Positions 1 to 8,607 of a DNA stretch of 36,631 nt are shown piece by piece (within the stretch, counting starts at the first letter, position 1; each line of letters starts with the position of its first letter). The stretch lies in NCBI GenBank assembly GCA_050996405.1, contig JBPCRW010000147.1, forward strand, positions 1-36,631, given 5' to 3'. The notes beneath the pieces are model-generated. The model did no database searches. It was given only the letters and a program-made list of their open reading frames with translations, and was not told where the DNA came from. The position numbers and the translations under genes were made by a program. This stretch comes from JBPCRW01 sp050996405. GTDB lineage: Bacteria > Acidobacteriota > Blastocatellia > Pyrinomonadales > Pyrinomonadaceae.

Positions 1-266
1 TCAAAATTGATATTGAAGGTTACGAAATGCACGCCTTGCGCGGCGCGGAGAAAACTTTGCGGAAATTTCAGCCGCGTCTTTTTATCGAAGTCGGTTACAC
101 GCGGTTGATTGAAAACGGAACGAGTCCCAATGAAATGGTCAAATTTTTGCAGGCTTTGAACTACACCATTTATCACGCCGAAATGGAGGAGGAAATTAAC
201 GCCGATTACGATTTTTCTCCTTTGGGCGAGAACGCGATTGATGTATTCGCCATTGTCGAAAAATAG
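1..266 (+). CDS. FkbM-family SAM-dependent methyltransferase, C-terminal fragment
   Basis: The reading frame is open from the left edge, so the gene begins outside the window. The first visible residues, KIDIEGYEMHALRGAE, match the conserved 'K.DIEG.E..VL.GA' block of FkbM methyltransferases. The remaining 70 residues have the usual FkbM tail (RLFIEVGY, a helix, and a closing beta strand). FkbM enzymes O-methylate sugars or polyketides using S-adenosylmethionine, and they are common in surface glycan loci, which fits the glycosyltransferases that follow 29 bp downstream on the same strand. The substrate cannot be told from this fragment. Confidence 0.8.
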   Translation, partial: KIDIEGYEMHALRGAEKTLRKFQPRLFIEVGYTRLIENGTSPNEMVKFLQALNYTIYHAEMEEEINADYDFSPLGENAIDVFAIVEK

Positions 267-295
267 CTTCATTAGTCACTTTTTTAGAATCACGA

Positions 296-1555
296 ATGCC
301 ATCAGAACAAAACACAAACGCTCTCTATCTCTGTTATTTCGGATTGCGCGAACCTCTCGTGCAAACGCAGGTTTTGCCGTATTTGCGCGAAATAAAAAAG
401 ATAAATGGAATGAAAATCAGCCTGCTCACTTTTGAAGTTAATTTCAAAGAAATCTGGACAAGCGAAAATATCGAAAAGCAAAAAAAAGAATTAGCCGCCG
501 AAGATATTGACTGGTATTGCTTGGCGTATCATAAAACGCCGTCCGTTCCCGCCACTTTTTACGATACTTTAGCCGGAGCATTTAAAACTTGGAAATTGAT
601 ACGCAAAAAAAACATTGACGTGCTGCACGCGCGGGTTCATATTCCGGCGTTGATGGGCGCAATCGCCAAAAAGCTGAGTCGCCGGAAAACAAAATTGATT
701 TTCGATATTCGAGGTTTTTTTCCCGAAGAATATACGGACGCGGGAAGCTGGAAAAAAAACGGCTTAATTTATCGAACCGTTAAAATTATAGAAAAATGGC
801 TTTTGAAGGAAGCCGACGGTTTTGTCGTTTTAACTGAAAAGGCGCGCGCGATTCTTTTTCCCGAAAGCAAAGAAACGGGTTTTGACGCGGCGGGCAGACC
901 GGTCGAAGTCATTCCATGCTGCGTGGATTTGAGAAGATTTGAAATTTCCGGTGAACAATCGAAACGGGAAATTCGCTCGCAGTATAATCTTGAAAACAGA
1001 TTTGTGATAACTTACATCGGCTCGTTCGGAAGCTGGTATTTAGCCGACGAAATGGCGGATTTATTATCCGCCTCGCTCCGGCAAGATGATAAAACTTTCG
1101 CCTTAATTTTAACGCAGAGCGCGCCGGAAATAATGACAAAAAAACTTGTGGCGCGCGGATTTACCGAAAACGACTTTCTGGTTAAGAAGGCTTCGCACGG
1201 CGAAATTCCGCGTTTTTTAAGCGCGTCCGATGCGGCTCTTTCGTTTATAAAACCCTGTTATTCCAAACTTTCTTCGTCTCCGACCAAGATTGCCGAATAT
1301 CTGGCAAGCGGAACGCCGGTTGTCGCCAACAGCGGAGTCGGCGACATCGAAGAACAAATCGAAGGCGACGGCGTTGGCGTAATAATCGAAAATTTCAATC
1401 AGGAAAGTTATCTCGAAGCATTGCAAAAAATTAAGGAAATGGAAGACGGCAATTTAAGTGAAAAGTGCAAAACCAGCGCGTTAAATCGCTTTGACCTTGA
1501 AAGAATCGGAGGAGAAAAATACCGCAGGCTTTACCGCAGACTTTTGCAAAAGTAA
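296..1555 (+). CDS. Glycosyltransferase family 4 (GT-B fold)
   Basis: A 419-residue soluble protein of normal GT4 length. The N-terminal half has a Rossmann-like layout with DVLHARVHIPALMGA near residue 110, typical of the acceptor-binding domain. The C-terminal half carries the GT4 nucleotide-sugar region: VITYIGSFGSWY near residue 230, and SPTKIAEYLASGTPVVA near residue 327, which is the usual E-x7-E-type donor-binding segment followed by the G-x-P-V-V-A strand. It would transfer a sugar from a nucleotide donor to a lipid-linked glycan on the cytoplasmic face of the membrane. The start is the first ATG; no clear Shine-Dalgarno sequence precedes it. It probably belongs to the same transcript as its neighbours. 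The sugar specificity is unknown. Confidence 0.85.
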   Translation: MPSEQNTNALYLCYFGLREPLVQTQVLPYLREIKKINGMKISLLTFEVNFKEIWTSENIEKQKKELAAEDIDWYCLAYHKTPSVPATFYDTLAGAFKTWKLIRKKNIDVLHARVHIPALMGAIAKKLSRRKTKLIFDIRGFFPEEYTDAGSWKKNGLIYRTVKIIEKWLLKEADGFVVLTEKARAILFPESKETGFDAAGRPVEVIPCCVDLRRFEISGEQSKREIRSQYNLENRFVITYIGSFGSWYLADEMADLLSASLRQDDKTFALILTQSAPEIMTKKLVARGFTENDFLVKKASHGEIPRFLSASDAALSFIKPCYSKLSSSPTKIAEYLASGTPVVANSGVGDIEEQIEGDGVGVIIENFNQESYLEALQKIKEMEDGNLSEKCKTSALNRFDLERIGGEKYRRLYRRLLQK

Positions 1556-1615
1556 ATCCCGACTGTTAAAATTTCAACTTTGCGCTAATTAGAAATAAAA
1601 TCGCAAGTTTTATCA

Positions 1616-2710
1616 ATGAAAGTTTTAGCAGTTGTTCACAGTATTTACAACACCTCACCCGGACAAAGATACCGCATCGAACAATGGGAAACTATTTTGA
1701 AGGATTTCGGCGTAGAAATTGATTACGCGCCGTTTGAAACCGCCGAGTTAAACGATCATCTGTATAAAAAAGGCAGGACATTTCAAAAATCCAGAATCGT
1801 TATCGGTTCTGTAATAAATCGGCTTCGGACGCTTTTAGATACCAGAAAATATGATCTGGTTTATGTTTTCCGCGAAGCATCTCTGATTGGTCCGGCATTT
1901 TTTGAGAAAATTATTAAGCGGCAAAATGTCCCGATTGTCTATGATTTCGACGACGCTATTTTTCTTCCGAATGTCAGTGCCGCCAACGCTAAATTTAGAT
2001 TTTTAAAGTTTCCGAATAAAACCGCCGTGATTTGCCGTTTGGCGACGCACGTTACGGTCGGCAATAATTTTCTGGCGGAATATGCCCGCCAATTTAATCA
2101 CAATGTATCAATTATTCCTTCGACAATTGATACAACCAAATATGTTCCACGCGCTGATTATAAGATAATATCAAGTCCGACAATCGTATGGAGCGGCAGC
2201 ATCACGACTATTCAGCATCTACAGACGCTCAGTCCGGCTTTACAAAAACTTGCCAAACGGGAAAAATTTAAGCTGCGGGTAATCGGCGCGGCTGATTTTC
2301 ATTTAGACGGCGTAGGAGTTGAAAATATTCGCTGGAATTCTGAAACCGAATCAGCCGATTTGCGTCAGGGCGATATTGGAATTATGCCTCTGCCAAACGA
2401 TTTATGGAGCAAAGGAAAATGTGGAATGAAGGCTTTGCAATATATGGGAACGGCGATTCCTACCATCTGCTCGAATGTTGGCGCGAACACGGAAATTATC
2501 CGCGACGGAGAAAACGGTTTTTTGGCTGCAAATGAAGAAGAATGGCTGGAGAAATTAACAAAGCTGCTTCACTCCGCCGAGTTGCGCTGCCGAATCGGAA
2601 AGGCGGCGCGCAAAACCGTCGAACAAGAATATTCGGCTGAAGTTCAAGTACCGAGAGTCTATGAAGTTTTTGAAAAAGCGGTGAACACACAAAAACATAG
2701 AAATGGATAA
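1616..2710 (+). CDS. Glycosyltransferase (GT4-like, GT-B fold)
   Basis: A 364-residue protein beginning MKVLAVVHSIYNTSPGQRYR, a typical GT-B N-terminus. It has YDFDDAIF near residue 111 and a donor-side C-terminal domain with TIVWSGSITTIQHL near residue 190, then KCGMKALQYMGTAIPTICSNVG near residue 270, which matches the conserved 'K..EYMA.G.PVV.' block of GT4 enzymes with the Glu replaced by Gln. It is less canonical than the glycosyltransferase upstream, so the sub-family is uncertain. Its 3' end overlaps the next gene by 8 bp, which suggests translational coupling within the polysaccharide operon. Confidence 0.78.
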   Translation: MKVLAVVHSIYNTSPGQRYRIEQWETILKDFGVEIDYAPFETAELNDHLYKKGRTFQKSRIVIGSVINRLRTLLDTRKYDLVYVFREASLIGPAFFEKIIKRQNVPIVYDFDDAIFLPNVSAANAKFRFLKFPNKTAVICRLATHVTVGNNFLAEYARQFNHNVSIIPSTIDTTKYVPRADYKIISSPTIVWSGSITTIQHLQTLSPALQKLAKREKFKLRVIGAADFHLDGVGVENIRWNSETESADLRQGDIGIMPLPNDLWSKGKCGMKALQYMGTAIPTICSNVGANTEIIRDGENGFLAANEEEWLEKLTKLLHSAELRCRIGKAARKTVEQEYSAEVQVPRVYEVFEKAVNTQKHRNG

Positions 2711-4043
2711 ATTATTAGCATTATTAGTATTTATCACAGCAATCGGCGTGGCGATTTTTGCATATCCTGCCGGACCGTTAGCCGTCTTATTCGGTTCGGT
2801 CTTTACCGTTATTGTCGTTTTCCTAATCAACCGAAATTTTGAAGGAAATGAAAAAATCTTTTTACGAAGATTATTTCTAATAGCACTTTTGCTGAGAGTA
2901 GGACTTGCGGCGGCGACTTATGTCTTCGGCTGGCAGGAATTTTTCGGCGGCGACTCAAATACATATGATAACGCCGGTTACGCTTTGTATAATTCGTGGT
3001 TCGGATATTCTTCGGAAATAAATTCATATTATCTTAGTTTCGCGTCGAGAAATTCGGGAAGCGGTTTCGGAATGGCGTATATCGTCGCCGTCATTTATTC
3101 GGTAGTGGGGCGAAATCCTCTCGCCATACAGCTTTTTAACTCGATTCTCGGTGCGGCGACGACCTGTTTGATTTATGTTTGCGCTCAAAACATTTTCAAG
3201 AATAATCGAGTTGCAAAAGTTTCCGCTATTTTCGTGGGCGTTTTCCCGTCGCTTATTCTCTGGTCATCGCAGGGACTTAAGGACGGTATTATTTGTTTTC
3301 TTCTCGCGCTGGCAATGAATACTCTTTTTTCTATTCAAAGGAAATTCAGTTACCGCGATATTATTTTGCTATTAATAAGTTTGTCAGGTATTTACACACT
3401 TCGTTTTTATATTTTCTTTGCCTTTGTAGTCGCAATTTTTGGCAGCTTTTTTCTCGGAACACAAAAATCGGCGGCATCAATCGGAAAACAGATCGTCATT
3501 TTGGTGATGATAACTCTGGGATTAACTTATCTAGGTGTTTTACGGAATGCTCAGACAAATTTGGATACGTATGGAAATTTAGAACGTCTGCAATTAAGCC
3601 GCTTAAACCAGGCAAAATCAGCCGAATCGGGATTTGGACAAGATATAGATGTTTCAACTCCAGCCGGTGCCATTCAGGTTCTGCCGTTAGGTTTGGCTTA
3701 TTTGATGCTCGCGCCTTTTCCTTGGCAAGTGACAAATTTCCGACAAGCTATAACTTTGCCGGAGCTGCTGGTTTGGTGGGGGATGATTCCTTTTTTGATA
3801 AGCGGTGTTTGGTATACTTTGAAAAACAAATTGCGCGCGGCGATTGCCGTCATTCTCCTGACGTTATTATTGACGATTTCCTATGCGATTTTTCAGGGAA
3901 ATGTTGGAACGGCATACCGGATGCGGGCGCAAATGCAGATTTTCTATTTTATTTTTATCGGTGTTGGCTACACTTTGTGGAAAGAAAAACGCGAGAATCA
4001 AATGCTCGCGGCAAAAACTCGAAAACAAAGGAATTTACAGTAA
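2703..4043 (+). CDS. Multi-spanning membrane protein, GT-C/family 39-like
   Basis: A 446-residue, very hydrophobic protein with roughly ten or more predicted membrane helices. After two N-terminal helices it has LLRVGLAAATYVFG followed by an acidic periplasmic-type loop, GGDSNTYDNAGYAL (near residue 80). This layout, an Arg-containing helix followed by an acidic D-x-x-x-Y loop, is typical of GT-C lipid-dependent glycosyltransferases (ArnT/GT39-like). A second candidate motif is WSSQGLKDGI near residue 187. It ends in a basic cytoplasmic tail. It could also be an oligosaccharide polymerase-type protein; the cluster has a better Wzy candidate at 14974-16434. It overlaps the upstream glycosyltransferase gene by 8 bp. 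Confidence 0.65.
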   Translation: MDKLLALLVFITAIGVAIFAYPAGPLAVLFGSVFTVIVVFLINRNFEGNEKIFLRRLFLIALLLRVGLAAATYVFGWQEFFGGDSNTYDNAGYALYNSWFGYSSEINSYYLSFASRNSGSGFGMAYIVAVIYSVVGRNPLAIQLFNSILGAATTCLIYVCAQNIFKNNRVAKVSAIFVGVFPSLILWSSQGLKDGIICFLLALAMNTLFSIQRKFSYRDIILLLISLSGIYTLRFYIFFAFVVAIFGSFFLGTQKSAASIGKQIVILVMITLGLTYLGVLRNAQTNLDTYGNLERLQLSRLNQAKSAESGFGQDIDVSTPAGAIQVLPLGLAYLMLAPFPWQVTNFRQAITLPELLVWWGMIPFLISGVWYTLKNKLRAAIAVILLTLLLTISYAIFQGNVGTAYRMRAQMQIFYFIFIGVGYTLWKEKRENQMLAAKTRKQRNLQ

Positions 4044-4083
4044 CGAGCATTGATGGGAAACAGGGACTTTCAATAATTTTCTA

Positions 4084-5967
4084 ATGTGTGGAATTGTCGG
4101 TTTTATAAATTCGGGTTCAAGGGATGCCAATCGTCAGATTCTGGAACGGATGAATCGGTGCATCACGCACCGCGGTCCTGACGAAGACGGTTTTTATGTG
4201 AAAGAAAATGTCGGCTTGGCGATGCGGCGGCTTTCGATTATTGATTTAAAGGGAGGGCAACAGCCGATTTTTAATGAAGATAAAACGAAGGCGATTGTTT
4301 TTAACGGCGAGATTTACAATTTTCAGGAACTGCGTGAAGATTTGGAAAAGCGCGGGCATAAATTTTATACTCGCTCCGATACGGAAGTTATTATTCATCT
4401 CTACGACGAATACGGCGCGGACTGTGTAAATTACTTGCGCGGAATGTTCGCTTTTGCGATTTGGGATGAAGCTGATAAATCACTTTTTATCGCCCGTGAC
4501 CGACTTGGGAAAAAGCCGCTGCTTTATTCATTTCAGCCGAACGGCGATTTGATTTTCGGCTCGGAATTTACCGCGCTTTTGTCACATCCGGCGATTTCGC
4601 GCGAAGTTGATTTTGAAGCGATTGATAGCTATTTATCATATCTCTGCGTTCCCGCGCCGCTGACCGCCTTTCGGCAAATCCGCAAACTCGCGCCCGCGCA
4701 CTGGCTTCGTTGGAAAGACGGCGAAATTGAAACAAAGCGATACTGGCAGCCGGATTTTTCAAAGAAAATAAAAATTTCCGAAGAAGAAGCGATTAAGGAA
4801 ACAACTAGGATTCTGCGCGAATCTACAAAGCTGCGAATGATTGCCGAAGTTCCGCTGGGCGCGTTTCTGTCGGGCGGCGTTGATTCTTCAATGGTTGTCG
4901 CGCTGATGGCAGAGGAGAGTTTGCGACCCGTCAAAACATTTTCCATCGGCTTTGAAGAACAGGATTTCAGCGAACTGAAATACGCTAAACGGGTTGCCGA
5001 GCATGTCGGCGCGGAATATCACGAATTTATCGTTAAACCCGACGCGATGGAAGTTTTGCCGACGCTGGTTGAACACTACGGCGAGCCGTATGCGGATTCT
5101 TCGGCGATTCCGACCTACTACGTTGCCAAAGAAACGCGCAAATTCGTGACGGTTGCCTTAAACGGCGACGGCGGCGACGAAAGCTTTGCCGGTTATGAAC
5201 GCTACCAAGCGATGCGTCTATCGGAGAAATATTATAAAATTCCCGAATTTGTCAGGCGCGGATTGATTGAAACAGCCGCGAACCTAGTTCCTACTTCGGA
5301 ACTGAAACGCAGCCGCGCGCGCGATTTGAAGCGATTTTTAAAGGCGGCTTCGCTGCCGAAAGTCGAACGCTATTTCCGCTGGGTCAGCGCGATTGACCGT
5401 GAATCAAAGGAAAATCTTTACACACAAGATTTCCGGCAGCAGGTTAAAGATTACGATTCAGCCGATTTTATTGAGCAGTGGTTTGGTAAAGCCAATGGTT
5501 CGGGCGTTCTCGACGCGACGCTTTTGACCGACCAGATGACGTATCTGCCGAATGATTTGCTCGTCAAAGTTGATATTGCTTCGATGGCAAATTCGCTCGA
5601 AGCGCGTTCGCCGTTTCTCGACCACAAAGTTATCGAATTTGCCGCGAGTTTACCGGAAAATCTGAAAATGCGGAAATTTGAAACGAAATCACTGCTTAAA
5701 AAAGCGGCGGCGCGGCTCGTTCCGCCCGAAGTGATTTACCGGCGCAAAATGGGTTTCGGTGTGCCAATCGGCAACTGGTTTCGCGGCGAAATGAAAAATT
5801 TCCTGCGCGAGGTGCTGTTTTCGGAAAAATCCCTGACGCGCGGTATTATCAAACCGGAAGCAATCAAAAAATACGTTGACGAACACACAAACGCCGAACG
5901 CGATTACGCTTTCCAATTGTGGACGCTTTTGATGCTCGAACTTTGGTTTCAGCGATTTATTGATTAA
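4084..5967 (+). CDS. asnB: Glutamine-hydrolysing asparagine synthase-like amidotransferase
   Basis: A 627-residue AsnB-type protein. It begins MCGIVGF, so Cys2 is exposed as the glutaminase nucleophile after Met removal. The class II glutamine amidotransferase domain runs to about residue 170, with FNGEIYNF and RSDTEVI, the glutamine-binding motifs. The synthetase domain contains the ATP pyrophosphatase loop SGGVDS at residues 263-268, then NGDGGDESFAGYERY and KVDIASMANSLEARSPFLDH. All key residues are present, so it should be active. In a polysaccharide locus such proteins often amidate a glycan carboxylate (for example a uronic acid) or supply a similar amide, rather than serving general asparagine synthesis. 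That role is inference from context. The next gene starts on the base after the stop codon. Confidence 0.9.
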   Translation: MCGIVGFINSGSRDANRQILERMNRCITHRGPDEDGFYVKENVGLAMRRLSIIDLKGGQQPIFNEDKTKAIVFNGEIYNFQELREDLEKRGHKFYTRSDTEVIIHLYDEYGADCVNYLRGMFAFAIWDEADKSLFIARDRLGKKPLLYSFQPNGDLIFGSEFTALLSHPAISREVDFEAIDSYLSYLCVPAPLTAFRQIRKLAPAHWLRWKDGEIETKRYWQPDFSKKIKISEEEAIKETTRILRESTKLRMIAEVPLGAFLSGGVDSSMVVALMAEESLRPVKTFSIGFEEQDFSELKYAKRVAEHVGAEYHEFIVKPDAMEVLPTLVEHYGEPYADSSAIPTYYVAKETRKFVTVALNGDGGDESFAGYERYQAMRLSEKYYKIPEFVRRGLIETAANLVPTSELKRSRARDLKRFLKAASLPKVERYFRWVSAIDRESKENLYTQDFRQQVKDYDSADFIEQWFGKANGSGVLDATLLTDQMTYLPNDLLVKVDIASMANSLEARSPFLDHKVIEFAASLPENLKMRKFETKSLLKKAAARLVPPEVIYRRKMGFGVPIGNWFRGEMKNFLREVLFSEKSLTRGIIKPEAIKKYVDEHTNAERDYAFQLWTLLMLELWFQRFID

Positions 5968-6798
5968 ATGAAAGTTGTAATTCTGACCGGCAATCAGGGC
6001 AATCAAAAAGCTCTGTGTCACAAAATTGCCGAAATTTGTGAAGTTTCCGCGATTGTCGTTTCGGAAAATATCCCGCGCAAAAAGCCCACGCTCAAGCGGC
6101 GGGCGCGAACATTTGTCAATCGCGTTAATAACCGGCTGGCGGGGCGCGAATTTGTCGAAATATGGTTTCGGATGCTTGCCGAATATGAAAAACAATTTCC
6201 AGATTTTCCGGCTGTGCCGATTATCAGAGTCAAGAATGTCAATGACCGCGCGACCGTCGAAGCACTCGAAAAATACGCGCCCGACATAACGGCGGTTTCG
6301 GGAACTAATCTGATAGGCGGCAAAATAATCGAGGAAGCGAACAAACGCGGCGGCATCGTCAATCTGCACACGGGAATTTCGCCTTACGTTAAAGGCGGTC
6401 CGAACTGCACGAACTGGTGTCTGGCGAAAAATTGGTTTCATCTTATCGGCAATACCATTATGTGGCTCGACATCGGCATTGATACGGGGAATATTATTGC
6501 GACCGAGCAAACACCGCTTGACGGCGGCGAAACGCTTTTTGATTTGCACTGGAAAGTGATGCAGCACGCGCACGAAATTTATACAAAGGCAATCTCGCTG
6601 ATTGCCGAAGGCAGAGATGTTCCTTCAGTTTCACAAAAAAGCATTACCGAAGGAAATCATTTTAACTCGGTTGACTGGAACGCGAGTCAGATGAGAAGGG
6701 CTTTAGTCAACTTTCGGCACAATTACAAAAATTATTTTGCCGACGCGGAAACGCGCCGCAGGCTTTCCGAAAAATTACAGCTTTTTCCGATAAATTAA
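5968..6798 (+). CDS. Formyltransferase-fold enzyme (possible amino-sugar N-formyltransferase)
   Basis: A 276-residue protein with the methionyl-tRNA formyltransferase/GART catalytic core. It has NLHTGISPYVKGG (Asn and His of the N-x-H motif) and LDIGIDTGNIIA (the catalytic Asp segment) spaced as in 10-formyltetrahydrofolate-dependent formyltransferases. The N-terminal half is a short Rossmann region (MKVVILTGNQGNQKAL). It lacks the C-terminal tRNA-binding domain of Fmt and is shorter than Fmt (about 310 residues), so it is not the housekeeping enzyme. In this setting it most likely formylates an amino sugar. It is packed directly between asnB and the deacetylase gene: zero spacing upstream, and a 1-bp TAATG overlap downstream. 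The substrate is not known. Confidence 0.82.
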   Translation: MKVVILTGNQGNQKALCHKIAEICEVSAIVVSENIPRKKPTLKRRARTFVNRVNNRLAGREFVEIWFRMLAEYEKQFPDFPAVPIIRVKNVNDRATVEALEKYAPDITAVSGTNLIGGKIIEEANKRGGIVNLHTGISPYVKGGPNCTNWCLAKNWFHLIGNTIMWLDIGIDTGNIIATEQTPLDGGETLFDLHWKVMQHAHEIYTKAISLIAEGRDVPSVSQKSITEGNHFNSVDWNASQMRRALVNFRHNYKNYFADAETRRRLSEKLQLFPIN

Positions 6799-7754
6799 TG
6801 AATAAGGAATTTCTCAAAAAAATTTATTATTCGGGCTTGTCGGCTTTGCAGGCTGACAAATATAAATTGCAGTCGCTCAAACGGCAAAATAAAATCGCCG
6901 TTTTGAATCTGCACCGCGTTTCGGCGATTGAAAATCCGTTTTGGTCGCCGCTCAAGCCCGAAATTTTTGAGGAATTGCTTCGTTTTCTGCAAAAAAATTT
7001 TGAAGTCTGCCTGTTCAATCAGTTACAATCGGCTGAAAATCAGACAAAACCGCTTGCCGTTCTTTCATTCGACGACGGTTATTATAATTTTATCGAATAC
7101 GCTTTGCCGCTGCTCGAAAAATACAAAATGCGGGCGAATATGAATATTATTCCGCAGTGCGCCGAAAGCGGAAAGCCGATTTGGAACGTGCGGCTTTACG
7201 ATTTTTTGAATTCCGCCCCGCGCGGTGTTATAAATGAAATCAGACTTCCCGATTTTGACGGAAATTTAACGGACGACAGCCGACAGGCGAAATTGAATTA
7301 CGGGCTGCGAATAAGCAGTTATTTAAAAAAGCGTCCGCGCAGGGAACGCGAGGAAATCTGGCAATTGATAGAACCCTTTCTGGCAAAAGCCGATTTTGAG
7401 CAGACGAGAATGATGACGACGAACGAAATACGGGAAATCGCGGGCGAAACGGAAATCGGCGTTCATTCCTTTTCTCACGAATCAATGGGTTTTGAGGAAA
7501 ACGATTTTTTTATCCGCGATTTTGCCGGCTGCCGAAATTATTTTGCCGAAAAATTAAATCTGCCTTTGACGATTTACGCTTTTCCAAACGGCAGCTATCG
7601 CGCGGAACAAGTTGATTTTCTCAGGCGCAATGACATAAAACATATTCTTTTAGTTGACGAAAAATTTGCCGATTCACAAACCGATGTTTTGCCGCGCCTA
7701 ACCGTTTACGGCAATACGCAAGCGGAAATTAAGATGAAATCGCTCGGATTTTAG
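6798..7754 (+). CDS. Polysaccharide deacetylase (NodB homology domain)
   Basis: A 318-residue protein with the two metal-site motifs of carbohydrate esterase family 4: LSFDDGYYNF near residue 90 (catalytic and metal Asp pair) and IGVHSFSHESM near residue 220 (H-S/T-x-x-H zinc ligands). A third block, YAFPNGSY, follows near residue 257. These enzymes remove N- or O-acetyl groups from sugars. There is no signal peptide or membrane helix, so it probably acts in the cytoplasm on a nucleotide sugar or lipid-linked glycan, or it is part of a biosynthetic step coupled to the preceding formyltransferase. The start ATG overlaps the upstream stop codon by one base. Confidence 0.87.
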   Translation: MNKEFLKKIYYSGLSALQADKYKLQSLKRQNKIAVLNLHRVSAIENPFWSPLKPEIFEELLRFLQKNFEVCLFNQLQSAENQTKPLAVLSFDDGYYNFIEYALPLLEKYKMRANMNIIPQCAESGKPIWNVRLYDFLNSAPRGVINEIRLPDFDGNLTDDSRQAKLNYGLRISSYLKKRPRREREEIWQLIEPFLAKADFEQTRMMTTNEIREIAGETEIGVHSFSHESMGFEENDFFIRDFAGCRNYFAEKLNLPLTIYAFPNGSYRAEQVDFLRRNDIKHILLVDEKFADSQTDVLPRLTVYGNTQAEIKMKSLGF

Positions 7755-7776
7755 AAACGTATTCTGACAGAAATTG

Positions 7777-8604
7777 ATGAAGGAAAATGTAGATAAACAG
7801 GTAGTTGAAGGATTCGGCGATGAATGGTCGCGGTTTGACCAATCAACGCTTTCCGATGCGGAACTGGAGAAGATGTTCGACAACTATTTTAATATCTTTC
7901 CGTGGGACAAACTTCCCGCCGGCGCGGTCGGTTTTGATTTGGGCTGCGGCAGCGGTCGGTGGGCGAAAATGGCTGCGCCGCGCGTCGGCAAATTACATTT
8001 AATTGACCCGAGCGCGGACGCTCTGGCGGTGGCAAAACGCAATTTACGCAACTCCGATAACTATGAATTTCATCTGGCGAGCGTCGAAGAAATTCCGCTT
8101 GAAAACGAATCGTGCGATTTCGGTTATAGTCTCGGCGTTCTGCATCATATTCCCGACACGCAGGCAGGTTTGCGGGCGTGCGTTACGAAATTAAAACCGG
8201 GCGCGCCGTTTCTGCTTTACCTTTATTACCGTTTTGATAATCGTCCGGCGTGGTTCAGAATGATTTGGAAAGTCTCGGACGCGGCGCGGCGGGTTATTAG
8301 CCGTTTGCCGCACTCTTTGCGCTTCGGCGCGAGTCAGTTTTTTGCGGCGGCGGTTTATTTTCCGTTGGCGAAAACTTCTCTGGCATTAGAAAAACTCGGC
8401 GTAAATGTCGAAAAAATTCCGCTTTCGCAATATCGCGGCAACAGTTTTTATGTGATGCGGAACGACGCGCTCGACCGTTTCGGCACGCGGCTGGAAAAAA
8501 GATTTACTAAAAATGAAATGCGGGAAATGATGCAGAATGCCGGTTTAGAGAATATAGAATTTAATGACACAATATTTTGGACGGCGGTAGGTTTTAAGAA
8601 ATGA
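7777..8604 (+). CDS. Class I SAM-dependent methyltransferase
   Basis: A 275-residue protein from the ATG. A TTG immediately before it could also serve as start and would add one residue. The SAM-binding motif I, VGFDLGCGSGRWA, lies near residue 50. It is followed by HLIDPSADAL (motif post I), IPLENESCDFGYSLGVLHHIPD (motifs II and III) and a long C-terminal half. This is the UbiE/COQ5-like arrangement (Methyltransf_11/25). The gene sits in the polysaccharide cluster 4 bp before the nucleotidyltransferase gene, so it may methylate a sugar hydroxyl. The exact substrate cannot be deduced. Confidence 0.85.
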   Translation: MKENVDKQVVEGFGDEWSRFDQSTLSDAELEKMFDNYFNIFPWDKLPAGAVGFDLGCGSGRWAKMAAPRVGKLHLIDPSADALAVAKRNLRNSDNYEFHLASVEEIPLENESCDFGYSLGVLHHIPDTQAGLRACVTKLKPGAPFLLYLYYRFDNRPAWFRMIWKVSDAARRVISRLPHSLRFGASQFFAAAVYFPLAKTSLALEKLGVNVEKIPLSQYRGNSFYVMRNDALDRFGTRLEKRFTKNEMREMMQNAGLENIEFNDTIFWTAVGFKK

Positions 8605-8607
8605 ATT

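Noticed and set aside
3293..4084. 263-codon plus-strand frame inside the membrane protein gene
   Set aside because: It is Phe/Cys/Arg-rich and has no recognisable domain, while the overlapping frame gives a coherent multi-helix membrane protein.
5689..6573. Long antisense open frame (294 codons) over asnB and the formyltransferase gene
   Set aside because: Both strands below it are explained by well-matched enzymes; the antisense protein is Phe/Arg/Asn-rich with no motif and no ribosome-binding site, as expected for a shadow frame.
5968..6798. Housekeeping methionyl-tRNA formyltransferase
   Set aside because: The C-terminal tRNA-binding domain is missing and the gene is embedded in a polysaccharide cluster without def or other translation genes.
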